NCBI GenBank assembly: GCA_002070095.1
Contig: MWCR01000004.1
Span: forward strand, 1 to 64,000
DNA: 64,000 bases
Reading direction: 5' to 3'
From: Parcubacteria group bacterium ADurb.Bin192
GTDB taxonomy: Bacteria; Patescibacteriota; Patescibacteriia; 2-12-FULL-60-25
The notes beneath the pieces were generated by a model, which saw only the letters and a program-made list of their open reading frames with translations, searched no databases and was not told the DNA's origin. Shown here piece by piece: positions 14,147 through 22,092 of this stretch (position 1 is the stretch's first letter; every line of letters begins with the position of its first letter). The position numbers were made by a program, and so were the translations under genes.

Positions 14147-15278
14147 TGCCAGAATGATCGGGCCTGAAAATACCAGGGGCATCGGCCGTTACACCGAAGA
14201 GCTGATTAAGGCTATGGCTCAAGTCGAGCCTCAAAATACTTATTCGCTGTTGACTAGACATTCCTTGCCGAGATTAACTGAAAATTTTTCCAATATTCAA
14301 ATCGTGACAGCTGATATTCCTTGGTATAGCTGGCGTGAGCAATTGGCTTTGCCCGGAATTATCAAAAATATCAAATCAGATGTGGTTCATTTTCCTCACT
14401 GGAACGTGCCTTATATTTATAAAGGTCCGTTGGTTGTAACCATCCATGACTTGCTGTTGAAACATTATCCGGCCAGCGCCCATTCCAGCCGGAGATCTTG
14501 GCCGGTCAGATTGATAAAACAGGCGGGTTATGAACTGGTGCTGGATGGAGCTGTAAAAAAGGCGCGGGCCATTTGCGTGCCCACGGAGTTTACAAAAAAT
14601 GATTTGTTGACTTTTTTCCCTGGAGTGGCCGATAAAGTGATGGTTACAGGTGAGGGGATTGACCATATCTTTAATTCACATTCGGGTGGTTCGACTGAAA
14701 ATTCAGTTTGGTCCAAATCGGAAGAGGTCGAGGGCATATCCGGTTATCTTTTGTACGTTGGCAGCGCCTATCCTCATAAAAAGTTGGATCTGTTACTTGA
14801 GGCTTGGAAAAGTTTGTCCAGTATTTATCCCGGACTTAAACTTAAAATCGTAGGTGAGTTGGACCGATTCATGATTCATTATCAGCGAAAATTTTCTTTT
14901 GATGAACAAAAAGTTAATTTTTTGGGCCGGGTGTCCGACAGTGCTTTGAGAACATGGTATAAAGGCGCCATGATTACGGTTTTTCCTTCAAGTTTTGAAG
15001 GTTTTGGACTGCCTCCGCTTGAAGCTTTGGCCTCCGGTTGTCCGGTGGTCAGTTCCGATGCCGCGTCCATGCCCGAGGTTTTAGGAAAAAAGGGCGTTGT
15101 CTACTTTAAAAATGGCTCCAAGGATGATATGATTAGAGCTATCAAAGCGGTGGTGGATAACCATGGTTATTATCATGAACAAGCTAAACAAGCCGGCCCG
15201 GAATTAGCCGTGAAACACTCATGGAAAAAGGTGGCCGAGATAACCTTGGATACTTACCGATTAGTCGCTTTGGGCTAA
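14130..15278 (+). CDS. Glycosyltransferase, GT4 (GT-B fold)
   Basis: A 382-residue retaining glycosyltransferase. The N-terminal domain begins MRIAIDARMIG and contains NTRGIGRYTEEL. The C-terminal nucleotide-sugar domain shows LYVGSAYPHKKLDLLLEAW and the catalytic-site E-x7-E region FEGFGLPPLEALASGCPVV. It is likely to add a hexose to a cell-surface glycan or glycolipid; donor and acceptor are unknown. It overlaps the DedA gene and ends 6 bases before a DUF4012 gene, suggesting one surface-assembly operon. The ATG at 14130 is preferred over a GTG at 14121. Confidence 0.9.
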   Translation: MRIAIDARMIGPENTRGIGRYTEELIKAMAQVEPQNTYSLLTRHSLPRLTENFSNIQIVTADIPWYSWREQLALPGIIKNIKSDVVHFPHWNVPYIYKGPLVVTIHDLLLKHYPASAHSSRRSWPVRLIKQAGYELVLDGAVKKARAICVPTEFTKNDLLTFFPGVADKVMVTGEGIDHIFNSHSGGSTENSVWSKSEEVEGISGYLLYVGSAYPHKKLDLLLEAWKSLSSIYPGLKLKIVGELDRFMIHYQRKFSFDEQKVNFLGRVSDSALRTWYKGAMITVFPSSFEGFGLPPLEALASGCPVVSSDAASMPEVLGKKGVVYFKNGSKDDMIRAIKAVVDNHGYYHEQAKQAGPELAVKHSWKKVAEITLDTYRLVALG

Positions 15279-15284
15279 GGAGGC

Positions 15285-17975
15285 ATGGACAAAGAGGAAA
15301 GCAATAAATATTCCATCAAAAAGGAGGTCGTTCCTGCGGGAACGAATGATTTTGAATCTAAAATCTTTTCAGTGCTGGAACGCGACGGGGCTGTTTTATC
15401 AACCCCGCGCGGCCTGAAAAAAAGAGCTTTTCATCGCAAGCCGCAAATTGCTAAAAAAGACAGAGCGGCCGTTTTCAGGTCAACCATTACTTCGAACGTT
15501 GAGGATAATGTCGAATGTTTGGATATGGAGTCCGTGGCTTGTGTGGTTAAAAGGCATGAGTCGCCGGAAGAGTGTTTAGTGAGTATAAAACGAAAGAATC
15601 ATAATCGGAGTCCTTTTGTTATTTCTTTGCGAGAGTGTGTCTTGGCGCCCGAGCACACAGTTCAAGAAAGAGTTCATTTGGCTGATCAGACGGCTTATCA
15701 TGATTCTTTGGCCGCCAACAAAAACGGTTCTTACCAATCATTGTCCGAAGCCGCCTTGCGCTCCAAGGTTGCTCCGGTTGATTTACGAAGTCAGGCAAAT
15801 AAACCTTCGGCTTGGTCTGTTATGGCCTTGAACGGACGTCTTTTGGCGCGCGGTGCCGGCCGTATAGCGCGTAAATTTAAACGATTTTTTATTAAAGAGG
15901 CGGAGTACATCGATAGACAGCAAAAAATCATAATTCCCAAACTGGAGCGTGAGTATGCCGAGGCGGCCGAAGAAGTCGTGTCAGGAAAAAGTTTTTCTTA
16001 TGGCAAAACAGCGGTTGGTTTTTTGGTGCTGATTTTTTTGATAACTTTGCCGGCACAGGCCTTGGTGGTCTATCGGGGCATGACTGACGAGAAAGGTGAA
16101 TTTGAATCACAAGGCAGAGAGGCGGTGGAATCTTTGAGCGGTTTGCAGGCCATGGATTTGAATGTTTCTTTACAACAGCTGCATCAGGCATCGGCCAAGT
16201 TTAAAGAAGCGGATCGTTTGCTGGATGAGTCACGTTTTTTGGCCGTAGGCGCCGCGGCCGTAGTGCCAAAACAATATCGCAGCGCGCGTTCTTTGCTTGA
16301 AGTGGGCAACAAAATGAGCCAAGCCGGTCAGTTGTTAGCCATGGGTTTTGGCAAGGTATTTGATGATCCTGACAGGAGTTTGATGGAAAGACTGGAGGTC
16401 ATGAGGACTTATTCTTTGGGAGCTTTGCCCTTATTGACCGACGCTCAAAACGCGGCCCAAAAAATAGATATCTCTTCCATACCTGAAGAGCAAAAAGAAA
16501 ATGCCAAATTATTACCGGATAAAATAGGTCAGGCCAAAGAGTCTGTCCGTGAATTGGCTATCATTACGGAGGCCTTGACCGCATTTTTAGGAAAAAATGA
16601 GAGTCGTAATTATTTATTGATTTTTCAAAATCAAACCGAACTGCGGCCCACGGGCGGATTTATGGGGTCTTTGGCTGAAATAAGCTTAGAGAATGGCAGG
16701 ATAACGTCCATTAAAGTACCAAAAGGCGGCCCTTATGATTTAAAGGGCCAGCTCATGGCCAGGGTTTTACCTCCCAAACCTTTGCAGTTGATTAATTCTC
16801 TTTGGCAGTTTCAAGATGCCAACTGGTTCCCTGATTTTTATAAAACAGCCCTCAAGATCCGTTGGTTTTGGAGCAAGTCCGGCCAGCCTACCATTGACGG
16901 AGTGATTGCCGTCAACTCGGGTTTCATGGAAAAGATTTTGGAAGTGACCGGGCCGGTAAGTCTGCCTGAATATAACAAGGTGATAACCGCTGAAAATTTT
17001 TTGCTGGAAACGCAAAAAGCGGTGGAGCTGGAATATGACAAAGAGGCTAATACTCCTAAAAAATTTATCGGAGATTTATTTGAAGTTCTCATGGAAAGAT
17101 CCAAGGGTTTTGATGCCAATCAGTGGCTGTCCTTGGCTTCGGCCGACAGTCAGGCTTTGGAAACCAAGGATATTCAGATCGCCATGTTCAGGCCCGAAGA
17201 AGAGGAATTGGTGGAGCGTTTTGGGTGGCAGGGCAAACTTAAGTCCGCCGCCGGAGATTCTTTGGCGGTTATCGGGGCTAATATTGCCGGTCAAAAAACA
17301 GACGGAGTCGTCAAGGAGGTCGTGGATCATGTGGCTGAAATTCAAACTGACGGCAGTATTATCGACACGTTCAGGTTGACCCGCGTTCATCAGGGAGTTA
17401 AAGGAGAGTTGTTCAGGGGCGTCAGAAATGTGCAGTATCTTAGAATTTACGTGCCCAAGGGTTCTGAAATTTTGGCCGCTCAAGGTTTTGATCCGCCGGC
17501 CACAGATTTGTATAAAGAAGTTTTGGAAACGGACAGGCCGGATGCCGATCTGTTAGTCATAGAAAATACTTCCAAGCCGGCCATGAACAGTGTCTGGACA
17601 GCGGACGAAGATGACCGCACGGTTTTTGGGGGTTGGCTGCAATTGGATCCCGGTCAAACACAAGAAATAATTGTGCGTTATAAACTGCCGTTTACGGTTT
17701 ACGATATCATGGATCGGGTGCAGGAAAGCGCCGGTCAGTCGGTTGAGCAAAGAACCCGGGGTGCTTATCTGATGCTTTTAACCTCTCAATCCGGCAAGGT
17801 GCGTGATTTAAACCATGAGGTGCGTTTGGCTGCGCCCTGGCAAACCATCTGGACCCGCGGGCAGATCGGTTCGTCGTCACAGCAGGCTTCGGCGGGATGG
17901 AAGGGTGTTTGGGACCGAGACCAGGCCGTAGCTTCCTTATTATCTAGAAACACGGAGCATGAACAAGAAAGATAA
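15285..17975 (+). CDS. DUF4012 domain membrane protein
   Basis: An 896-residue protein. The first 240 residues are polar and predicted cytoplasmic, a transmembrane helix lies near 243-263 (VGFLVLIFLITLPAQALVVY), and the rest is predicted extracellular. The region around residues 440-640, with NYLLIFQNQTELRPTGGFMGS, is the DUF4012 signature common in Patescibacteria and Gram-positive actinobacteria near glycan genes. A strong AAGGAGG overlaps the upstream stop codon. The gene overlaps the next by 17 bases. It probably works with the neighbouring glycosyltransferase in building or anchoring surface polymer; that is inferred from context only. Confidence 0.85.
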   Translation: MDKEESNKYSIKKEVVPAGTNDFESKIFSVLERDGAVLSTPRGLKKRAFHRKPQIAKKDRAAVFRSTITSNVEDNVECLDMESVACVVKRHESPEECLVSIKRKNHNRSPFVISLRECVLAPEHTVQERVHLADQTAYHDSLAANKNGSYQSLSEAALRSKVAPVDLRSQANKPSAWSVMALNGRLLARGAGRIARKFKRFFIKEAEYIDRQQKIIIPKLEREYAEAAEEVVSGKSFSYGKTAVGFLVLIFLITLPAQALVVYRGMTDEKGEFESQGREAVESLSGLQAMDLNVSLQQLHQASAKFKEADRLLDESRFLAVGAAAVVPKQYRSARSLLEVGNKMSQAGQLLAMGFGKVFDDPDRSLMERLEVMRTYSLGALPLLTDAQNAAQKIDISSIPEEQKENAKLLPDKIGQAKESVRELAIITEALTAFLGKNESRNYLLIFQNQTELRPTGGFMGSLAEISLENGRITSIKVPKGGPYDLKGQLMARVLPPKPLQLINSLWQFQDANWFPDFYKTALKIRWFWSKSGQPTIDGVIAVNSGFMEKILEVTGPVSLPEYNKVITAENFLLETQKAVELEYDKEANTPKKFIGDLFEVLMERSKGFDANQWLSLASADSQALETKDIQIAMFRPEEEELVERFGWQGKLKSAAGDSLAVIGANIAGQKTDGVVKEVVDHVAEIQTDGSIIDTFRLTRVHQGVKGELFRGVRNVQYLRIYVPKGSEILAAQGFDPPATDLYKEVLETDRPDADLLVIENTSKPAMNSVWTADEDDRTVFGGWLQLDPGQTQEIIVRYKLPFTVYDIMDRVQESAGQSVEQRTRGAYLMLLTSQSGKVRDLNHEVRLAAPWQTIWTRGQIGSSSQQASAGWKGVWDRDQAVASLLSRNTEHEQER

Positions 17976-19884
17976 AAAAACTCCTTGGCAAAAACTTTCC
18001 GGAGTTAAAGATTCTTTCATTAAGCGCGACAAAGAGGTTGAACAAAGTTTGCGTACCATTTACGCCTCCGGAGAGGATGATAATTTGCCTGATCTGACCA
18101 AATTGGAACCCAAGAAAAGTTACCGCTGGCTGATCGCGGCTTTGGTTGTTCCGCTGATCGTGTTGATTTTATGTGTGGTGGCCTGGTCGGGTTTTTGGTT
18201 TTTTAAATCATTCAGCGGTTTTTCGGGCAAGGGCTTGGTGATCACCATAGAAGGTCCCAATCAAATTTCTTTGGGGCAAGAGACGACTTATTTTATCAAT
18301 TATCAGAATCCCTTACGTGAGCCTTTGTTGAATGTGGAAATAAGAGCTAACTTTCCGGCCGATTTTGTGCCGACCTCCGTGACTCCGCAGATTAATGACA
18401 AGGTTCTAATCTGGAAGATCGGATCTTTGGCCGCCGAACAAAGAGGTACGATTACGGTCAAGGGCAGATTTACCGGTTCTTTGGGCACTTTATCGGCCGT
18501 TCAGGCCGTGGGCACTTATCGCCCTTCGAGTTATTCCAGCAACTTTGAGACCATGTCCACCAAGCAGATTTCTTATGCGGATACGGTCCTGGAGGGTTCG
18601 ATTCAAACCCCGGAAAAAGCTGTTCCCGGAGATAACACGACCATTGTGTACAAACTGGCCAATAAGGGGAGAGATGTTTTGGATAATATTGAGGTTAGAA
18701 TTTTATTGCCTGAAGGTTTCTCTTTAAACAGCACGTCAAGCGCTTTGGGTAAAATTGATGGACGTAATTATATTTTAAATTTCGAGACTTTGGAGGCCGG
18801 CAGTTCAACCGATATTATTTTGTCCGGTGTTTTCGCTTCGGGTTTTGGCGGTCAGGCTCACGTGGAGGCCCGGGCCGGAAATGTCAGCCGGGATGGTGCT
18901 TTTATGCCGGCTCAAATTTCCGAAGCTTCTTTTCCGGTTTTAGCCGGCGATCTGTCTTTGAAGATGGTGGTTAACGGCACTGATCATGCCGAGAGAAGCG
19001 TGGGCTATGGCGAAGTGTTATTGTGTGCCATCGGTTATGAAAACATGGCGGATGAGTCGCTTAAAAATGTAACCATCAGCGTGCATTTGGATACGGTAAA
19101 TTTGAATGAACCGGGTAAATACATTAAACAGCCTTTGGTAGACTGGGATAAATATCAAAATACTTCGAGTTCCACCAGAACGGATCAGATACTGACTTGG
19201 ACGGCGGGTAATGTTAAAGGCTTGGAAGAAATCGTGACTCGGGCGGATGACTCATTGGAGTTTGCCTTGCCTTTAATAACCACGGCTTCCGCGGGGAGTG
19301 ATTCTTTGGCTTTGAAGGCCACGGTTTTCGCCACCATTGAAGGCATCGGTGAAACCAAAATGAAGCGCACCATTCAGATGGCTCCCATGATATTCAAATT
19401 GCGTACGGATGCCGCCTTGAGTTCAGAAGTCAGATATTTTTCGGAAGAGGGCGCTCCGCTCGGATCCGGCCCTTTGCCTCCCAAGGTTGGGGAATCAACC
19501 GTTTATCGAGTCTCCTGGAATTTGAGTAAAAATATTCACGCCTTGAAAGATTTGGACGTGTCCGCTGTTTTGCCGCGTAATGTTTCTTTTGTGGGCGCGG
19601 TTACCAGTTCAGCCGGTGAATTGAATTTTGATAAAAATACACGTTTAGTTTCCTGGAAGCTGAATCGCATGCCCGATAATATCAGCTCGTCTTACATGGA
19701 GTTTGATATTGAGCTGACGCCCGTGGCCACGGATGACGGCAAGTTTGTGGACTTGATCGGCGACACCACCTTCCAGGCTTACGACGAAAATATCAAAGAA
19801 AACATTATTCAAGTCATCAAGCCCTTGAATACTGATTTGCAAAACGACGAAGGCGCTCAAGGCAAAGGAGTGGTGAGGAAATAG
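17959..19884 (+). CDS. Membrane-anchored surface protein with repeated beta domains
   Basis: A 641-residue protein. After about 55 charged cytoplasmic residues there is one transmembrane helix (about 57-85), then a long extracellular region of at least four DUF11/Ig-like repeats. Typical phrases are NIEVRILLPEGFSLNSTSS, LLNVEIRANFPADFVPTSV and DLDVSAVLPRNVSFVGAV, each a statement-like strand pair followed by an ILTWTAG or VSWKLN strand. The start overlaps the DUF4012 gene, so it is translated in the same operon. Its likely role is a cell-surface structural or adhesive protein; no catalytic motif is visible. Confidence 0.8.
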   Translation: MNKKDKKTPWQKLSGVKDSFIKRDKEVEQSLRTIYASGEDDNLPDLTKLEPKKSYRWLIAALVVPLIVLILCVVAWSGFWFFKSFSGFSGKGLVITIEGPNQISLGQETTYFINYQNPLREPLLNVEIRANFPADFVPTSVTPQINDKVLIWKIGSLAAEQRGTITVKGRFTGSLGTLSAVQAVGTYRPSSYSSNFETMSTKQISYADTVLEGSIQTPEKAVPGDNTTIVYKLANKGRDVLDNIEVRILLPEGFSLNSTSSALGKIDGRNYILNFETLEAGSSTDIILSGVFASGFGGQAHVEARAGNVSRDGAFMPAQISEASFPVLAGDLSLKMVVNGTDHAERSVGYGEVLLCAIGYENMADESLKNVTISVHLDTVNLNEPGKYIKQPLVDWDKYQNTSSSTRTDQILTWTAGNVKGLEEIVTRADDSLEFALPLITTASAGSDSLALKATVFATIEGIGETKMKRTIQMAPMIFKLRTDAALSSEVRYFSEEGAPLGSGPLPPKVGESTVYRVSWNLSKNIHALKDLDVSAVLPRNVSFVGAVTSSAGELNFDKNTRLVSWKLNRMPDNISSSYMEFDIELTPVATDDGKFVDLIGDTTFQAYDENIKENIIQVIKPLNTDLQNDEGAQGKGVVRK

Positions 19885-19971
19885 ATATCAAATATTTAAA
19901 TATAATATAAAAATAAATAAAATTTTTTGAGCACTCAAAATTTGTAATTTTATATTTGAAAATTAATAATT

Positions 19972-19997
19972 AAAAAAAGATCAATAGATCTTTTTTT
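19972..19997. terminator. Symmetric terminator
   Basis: AAAAAAAGATC/GATCTTTTTTT perfect stem with an AATA loop. It can end the surface operon rightward and the candidate ncRNA at 20164 leftward. Confidence 0.85.
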
Positions 19998-20164
19998 GTT
20001 GGTCGGTATCAGTCCGCGGAGCATCAAGTCTTATGAATTAGAGGTTCACAAGAACTCAAAGATCGGAAGCAGATTTTCGAGGAGAGAGATTATCCCAACG
20101 ATTAAGCCGGGATGAAAATTCGTTTCTCGTCTTCGAGCAGCTCCGCGGACTGATAACGGCCAAT
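19991..20164 (-). ncRNA. Candidate structured ncRNA with 22-bp closing stem
   Basis: Complementary arms at 20001-20022 and 20140-20161 form a closing stem of about 22 bp with one mismatch, around a core TATCAGTCCGCGGAGC. Inside, on the minus strand, are smaller stems: ATCCC/GGGAT nested within ATTTTC/GAAAAT, a CTCG/CGAG hairpin and a GTTC/GAAC hairpin. A TTGCCA-N17-TAACAT promoter would start transcription right at the 5' arm, and the terminator at 19972-19997 follows the 3' arm. No open reading frame fits. I cannot match it to 6S, SRP, tmRNA or RNase P. The strand is inferred from promoter and terminator placement. Confidence 0.55.
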
Positions 20165-20170
20165 ATATTC

Positions 20171-20199
20171 ATGTTAATCGCAATACTTTGATTTGGCAA
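20171..20199 (-). promoter_or_regulatory. Promoter of candidate ncRNA
   Basis: Minus strand TTGCCA (20194-20199), 17-base spacer, TAACAT (20171-20176), predicted start near 20164. It overlaps the 3' end of the small gene at 20174-20347. Confidence 0.5.
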
Positions 20200-20347
20200 T
20201 TCGCTTACCTCTTAGAGATTCCGTGCGAGACAGAAGCTCATTTGAGGCGAGCGTGTCGATGGGTCGGCCGCAGTCGCAAACGGACTTGACAACGCGCAAT
20301 GGGGTTTTGGTCTTGGTATCGCTTTTCTGCGCTTTTTCGCTACCCAT
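20174..20347 (-). CDS. 57-residue SD-led protein with CxCG motif
   Basis: A small basic protein (start MGSEKAQKSDTK, end AKSKYCD) with a CDCGRPID motif in the middle and one further cysteine near the C-terminus. The three cysteines could hold a metal, but this is a guess. The gene call rests on a GAGGAGA site just before the ATG at 20347 and on its placement upstream of the ncRNA and terminator. Family unknown. Two hairpins lie in its leader region (20368-20383 and 20403-20424). Confidence 0.5.
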   Translation of the reverse strand: MGSEKAQKSDTKTKTPLRVVKSVCDCGRPIDTLASNELLSRTESLRGKRIAKSKYCD

Positions 20348-20367
20348 GATATTCTCCTCAATTCAAA

Positions 20368-20424
20368 CCCGGAATACGCCGGGCCGGGGTGCAAATTTAT
20401 GACCCCTCCTTGGTTAAGGAGGGG
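20368..20424 (-). promoter_or_regulatory. Two leader hairpins before the 57-residue gene
   Basis: CCCGG/CCGGG (20368-20383) and a perfect 9-bp CCCCTCCTT/AAGGAGGGG stem (20403-20424) lie upstream of the SD. The second lacks a T-run on either strand, so it is not an obvious terminator. A leader control element is possible; no known riboswitch is recognised. Confidence 0.4.
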
Positions 20425-20446
20425 CACGCGGTGAATCGTGGTTTCC

Positions 20447-20582
20447 GAAGCGGGGATGATGCAGAAGAAACTTTTTCATGTAGCATGTAACTTGTAGCAC
20501 GCAACAAAACAATGACAAGCTATTGTTATATGCTACATGCTATGTGCTACATGATTTTCCTCCTCTGCATGATTCCCGCTTC
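20447..20582. repeat. Long imperfect inverted repeat with ATGTAGC arrays
   Basis: Two arms of about 65 bases (GAAGCGGGGATGATGCAG... against ...CTGCATGATTCCCGCTTC) fold into one long hairpin. The inner parts consist of words like CATGTAGC and ATGTAAC. No coding signal is seen. The same words form arrays at 21245-21293 and 57631-57736. Confidence 0.8.
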
Positions 20583-20586
20583 CAAC

Positions 20587-20782
20587 CAAAAAGCGGCGGA
20601 TTTCATGGAACTCTGAAAAGGAGAATTCGGTAAAATCTGCCGCCAATTATCGGTTTTTAGCTTATTTTAATACTTTAAGGCAGTATCAGCCCAACTCTCT
20701 CCTCAGAGTTTTTGGCTCTATCAAGCCCTCTATGCTTGGTAGAAACCGGTTAATCTTTTTAGGTACGGTTTGGTTATTTTGA
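20587..20782 (-). ncRNA. Candidate multi-hairpin ncRNA with own promoter and terminator
   Basis: A transcript of about 195 bases is predicted from a TTGACA-N17-TATATT promoter to a GGCGG-type intrinsic terminator, with no open reading frame. On the minus strand CGGTTT and AAACCG can pair over about 100 bases and enclose three hairpins: CAAGC/GCTTG, ACTCT/AGAGT and ATACT/AGTAT. This is a compact multi-branch fold. It matches no ncRNA family that I recognise. Confidence that it is transcribed is higher than confidence in the fold. Confidence 0.6.
20588..20643 (-). terminator. Terminator of candidate ncRNA
   Basis: GCGGCGGATTT (20593-20603) pairs with AAATCTGCCGC (20633-20643) with one G-U pair. 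On the minus strand TTTTTGG follows at once. The loop is long (29 bases) with a small inner CTC/GAG stem. Confidence 0.65.
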
Positions 20783-20788
20783 TGGTTT

Positions 20789-20817
20789 AATATATCACAA
20801 TTTTAAGGTTTTGTCAA
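20789..20817 (-). promoter_or_regulatory. Consensus promoter
   Basis: Minus strand TTGACA (20812-20817), 17-base spacer, TATATT (20789-20794). No gene follows, only the candidate ncRNA. Confidence 0.75.
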
Positions 20818-20947
20818 GCCTCTGTACGGTTAACCTCTAAGGGTGGCCAAGGTTAACTAAACATCCCTAATGCAACTCTTAAATATTCTGTCATCACAAT
20901 ACTTAAGGGTTGGGGAAAGCGAGCGCTTTCCCGGTGAAAGTTCAGGT

Positions 20948-21217
20948 TCAGTCGGCTTCATGCTCAATTCCTTGGGCGGTGGTCACAACAAAAGGTTCCA
21001 TGTCCAGTCCGGTCCAAGTAATCCAACCGGCCTGCAACAAATCGTGCTGGCGCAGGCTAAGCACCAGTTCACGCACTTGTTTGGAATCGGCTTTGCCATG
21101 CCTGACACTTGGTCCTCCGTGGTTGGTCCGCATGATCATTTGTCGGCGGCCGGGCGGGGGAGCATGGCTATCCTCGGTCATATTGGCGATGAGCTTGAGT
21201 ATGAAACGTCGGCGCAT
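20948..21217 (-). CDS. 89-residue SD-led protein of unknown function
   Basis: Starts MRRRFILKLIANM and ends GIEHEAD. It has a basic N-terminus and a polar middle (APPPGRRQMIMRTNHGGP), with no membrane segment or recognisable motif. The ATG at 21217 has a strong GGAGG 5 bases upstream, which decides the start against in-frame extension into the repeat array. It lies downstream of pyrE but beyond a terminator, so it is probably a separate unit. Reading frames on the opposite strand are shadows. Confidence 0.55.
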   Translation of the reverse strand: MRRRFILKLIANMTEDSHAPPPGRRQMIMRTNHGGPSVRHGKADSKQVRELVLSLRQHDLLQAGWITWTGLDMEPFVVTTAQGIEHEAD

Positions 21218-21244
21218 GAGAGCCTCCTTCCTGATATGGGCATC

Positions 21245-21293
21245 ATAGCATGTAGCATGTAACATGTAACATATAGCATGTAACATGTAACAT
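21245..21293. repeat. ATGTAGC/ATGTAAC word array
   Basis: A degenerate tandem array of 8-10 base words (CATGTAGC, ATGTAACA, ATATAGC) between the 89-residue gene and pyrE. It includes a TATGAT near 21241-21246 on the minus strand that might act as a -10. Confidence 0.75.
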
Positions 21294-21312
21294 ATTTTTA
21301 TTGAGTATTTAA

Positions 21313-21342
21313 TAAAAAAAGACACGCGAGTGGCGTGTCAAA
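21313..21342 (-). terminator. Terminator of pyrF-pyrE
   Basis: GACACGC/GCGTGTC stem with T7 following on the minus strand. The arm overlaps the pyrE stop region. Confidence 0.85.
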
Positions 21343-22081
21343 GCTTGCCTGTGAGTTCGGCCCAGTTCTGCTTGGGTCGCAAGCGTTTGGAACCTTGAGC
21401 GCAGAGCGGACAGGTATCAGGCGCCCAGGTTTCTATATCATAATGTCGCAGATAGATGATGGGCGAACCTTCGAACTCATAGACTTTGGAGCGATGCACC
21501 AGGGTCAGGACAGCCGGGAAGAAGCGTAGCGGGTGAGCATGTCCGCGTCGCAATCCATCACGTACGGCTTGCAGGGTTCCGGTGGTGGTTACCAGTTCTT
21601 CGACCTGGAGAATGGGCTCCTGTTGCTCGATATCAAATCTCTTCCAGACTTGAGTCTTGTCCGGGCCTTTCTCCGTAAAGTCATGTTGAGCGCCGACCAG
21701 TTGAGCCAGGGCAAAAGACAGGGTAGCACCGGCATGGTCGGATCCGACCACCCACTCAAAATAGGGGATTTGCTTATCAGCCATGGATACCGTTTGATGC
21801 ATGGCGCCGATGAGCTGGTCGAGTAATTGTTCGGCCAGGATGCTGCATAAGTTGGTGTAGCGCAGTACGCGCAGCACGTCCACAAATCCATTGCTACATT
21901 TACCACTGGTGAGTTCGGCGTGTGGTGCCTTCGGGTCTCCAGAGTGCAACCAGAGAGCATCACACTGTCTGAAGATGTGGTCGAAGTCCTCCGGTGTCAG
22001 AGTATGGCGCGTAAAGGCATGGGCCGAGAGGTCGCGCAATTCGGTCAGCGTCAGTGTCTGAATGTTTAGGTTGTCATTCAT
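21338..22081 (-). CDS. pyrE: Orotate phosphoribosyltransferase-like protein
   Basis: A 247-residue type I phosphoribosyltransferase-fold protein. The PRPP-loop equivalent is ILQVEELVTTTGTLQAVRDGL, and WVVGSDHAGATLSFALAQLVGAQ resembles the pyrophosphate-loop region. Adjacent to pyrF, it most likely converts orotate and PRPP to OMP. It is divergent: the usual DD of the PRPP loop is EE, and a C-terminal CPLC motif is extra. The ATG at 22081 is preferred over a GTG at 22093 because of an upstream GAGG. It ends at a strong terminator. Confidence 0.78.
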   Translation of the reverse strand: MNDNLNIQTLTLTELRDLSAHAFTRHTLTPEDFDHIFRQCDALWLHSGDPKAPHAELTSGKCSNGFVDVLRVLRYTNLCSILAEQLLDQLIGAMHQTVSMADKQIPYFEWVVGSDHAGATLSFALAQLVGAQHDFTEKGPDKTQVWKRFDIEQQEPILQVEELVTTTGTLQAVRDGLRRGHAHPLRFFPAVLTLVHRSKVYEFEGSPIIYLRHYDIETWAPDTCPLCAQGSKRLRPKQNWAELTGKL

Positions 22082-22092
22082 GTTATGCCTCA

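Noticed and set aside
20041-20120. GGAAGCAG and CCGGGATG words resembling bacterial SRP (4.5S) RNA
   Set aside because: The surrounding asymmetric loop and helix 8 layout of SRP RNA are missing, and the words lie on the strand opposite to the predicted transcript. Treated as coincidence.
20587-20782. RNase P RNA as identity of the second ncRNA candidate
   Set aside because: A GAGGAGAGAG segment loosely resembles the P4 region, but the transcript is far too short and the partner P4 strand and specificity loop are absent.
20870-21262. Plus-strand frames of about 110-130 codons
   Set aside because: They are antisense to the minus-strand 89-residue gene, which alone has a GGAGG-led ATG. No SD or family match on the plus strand.
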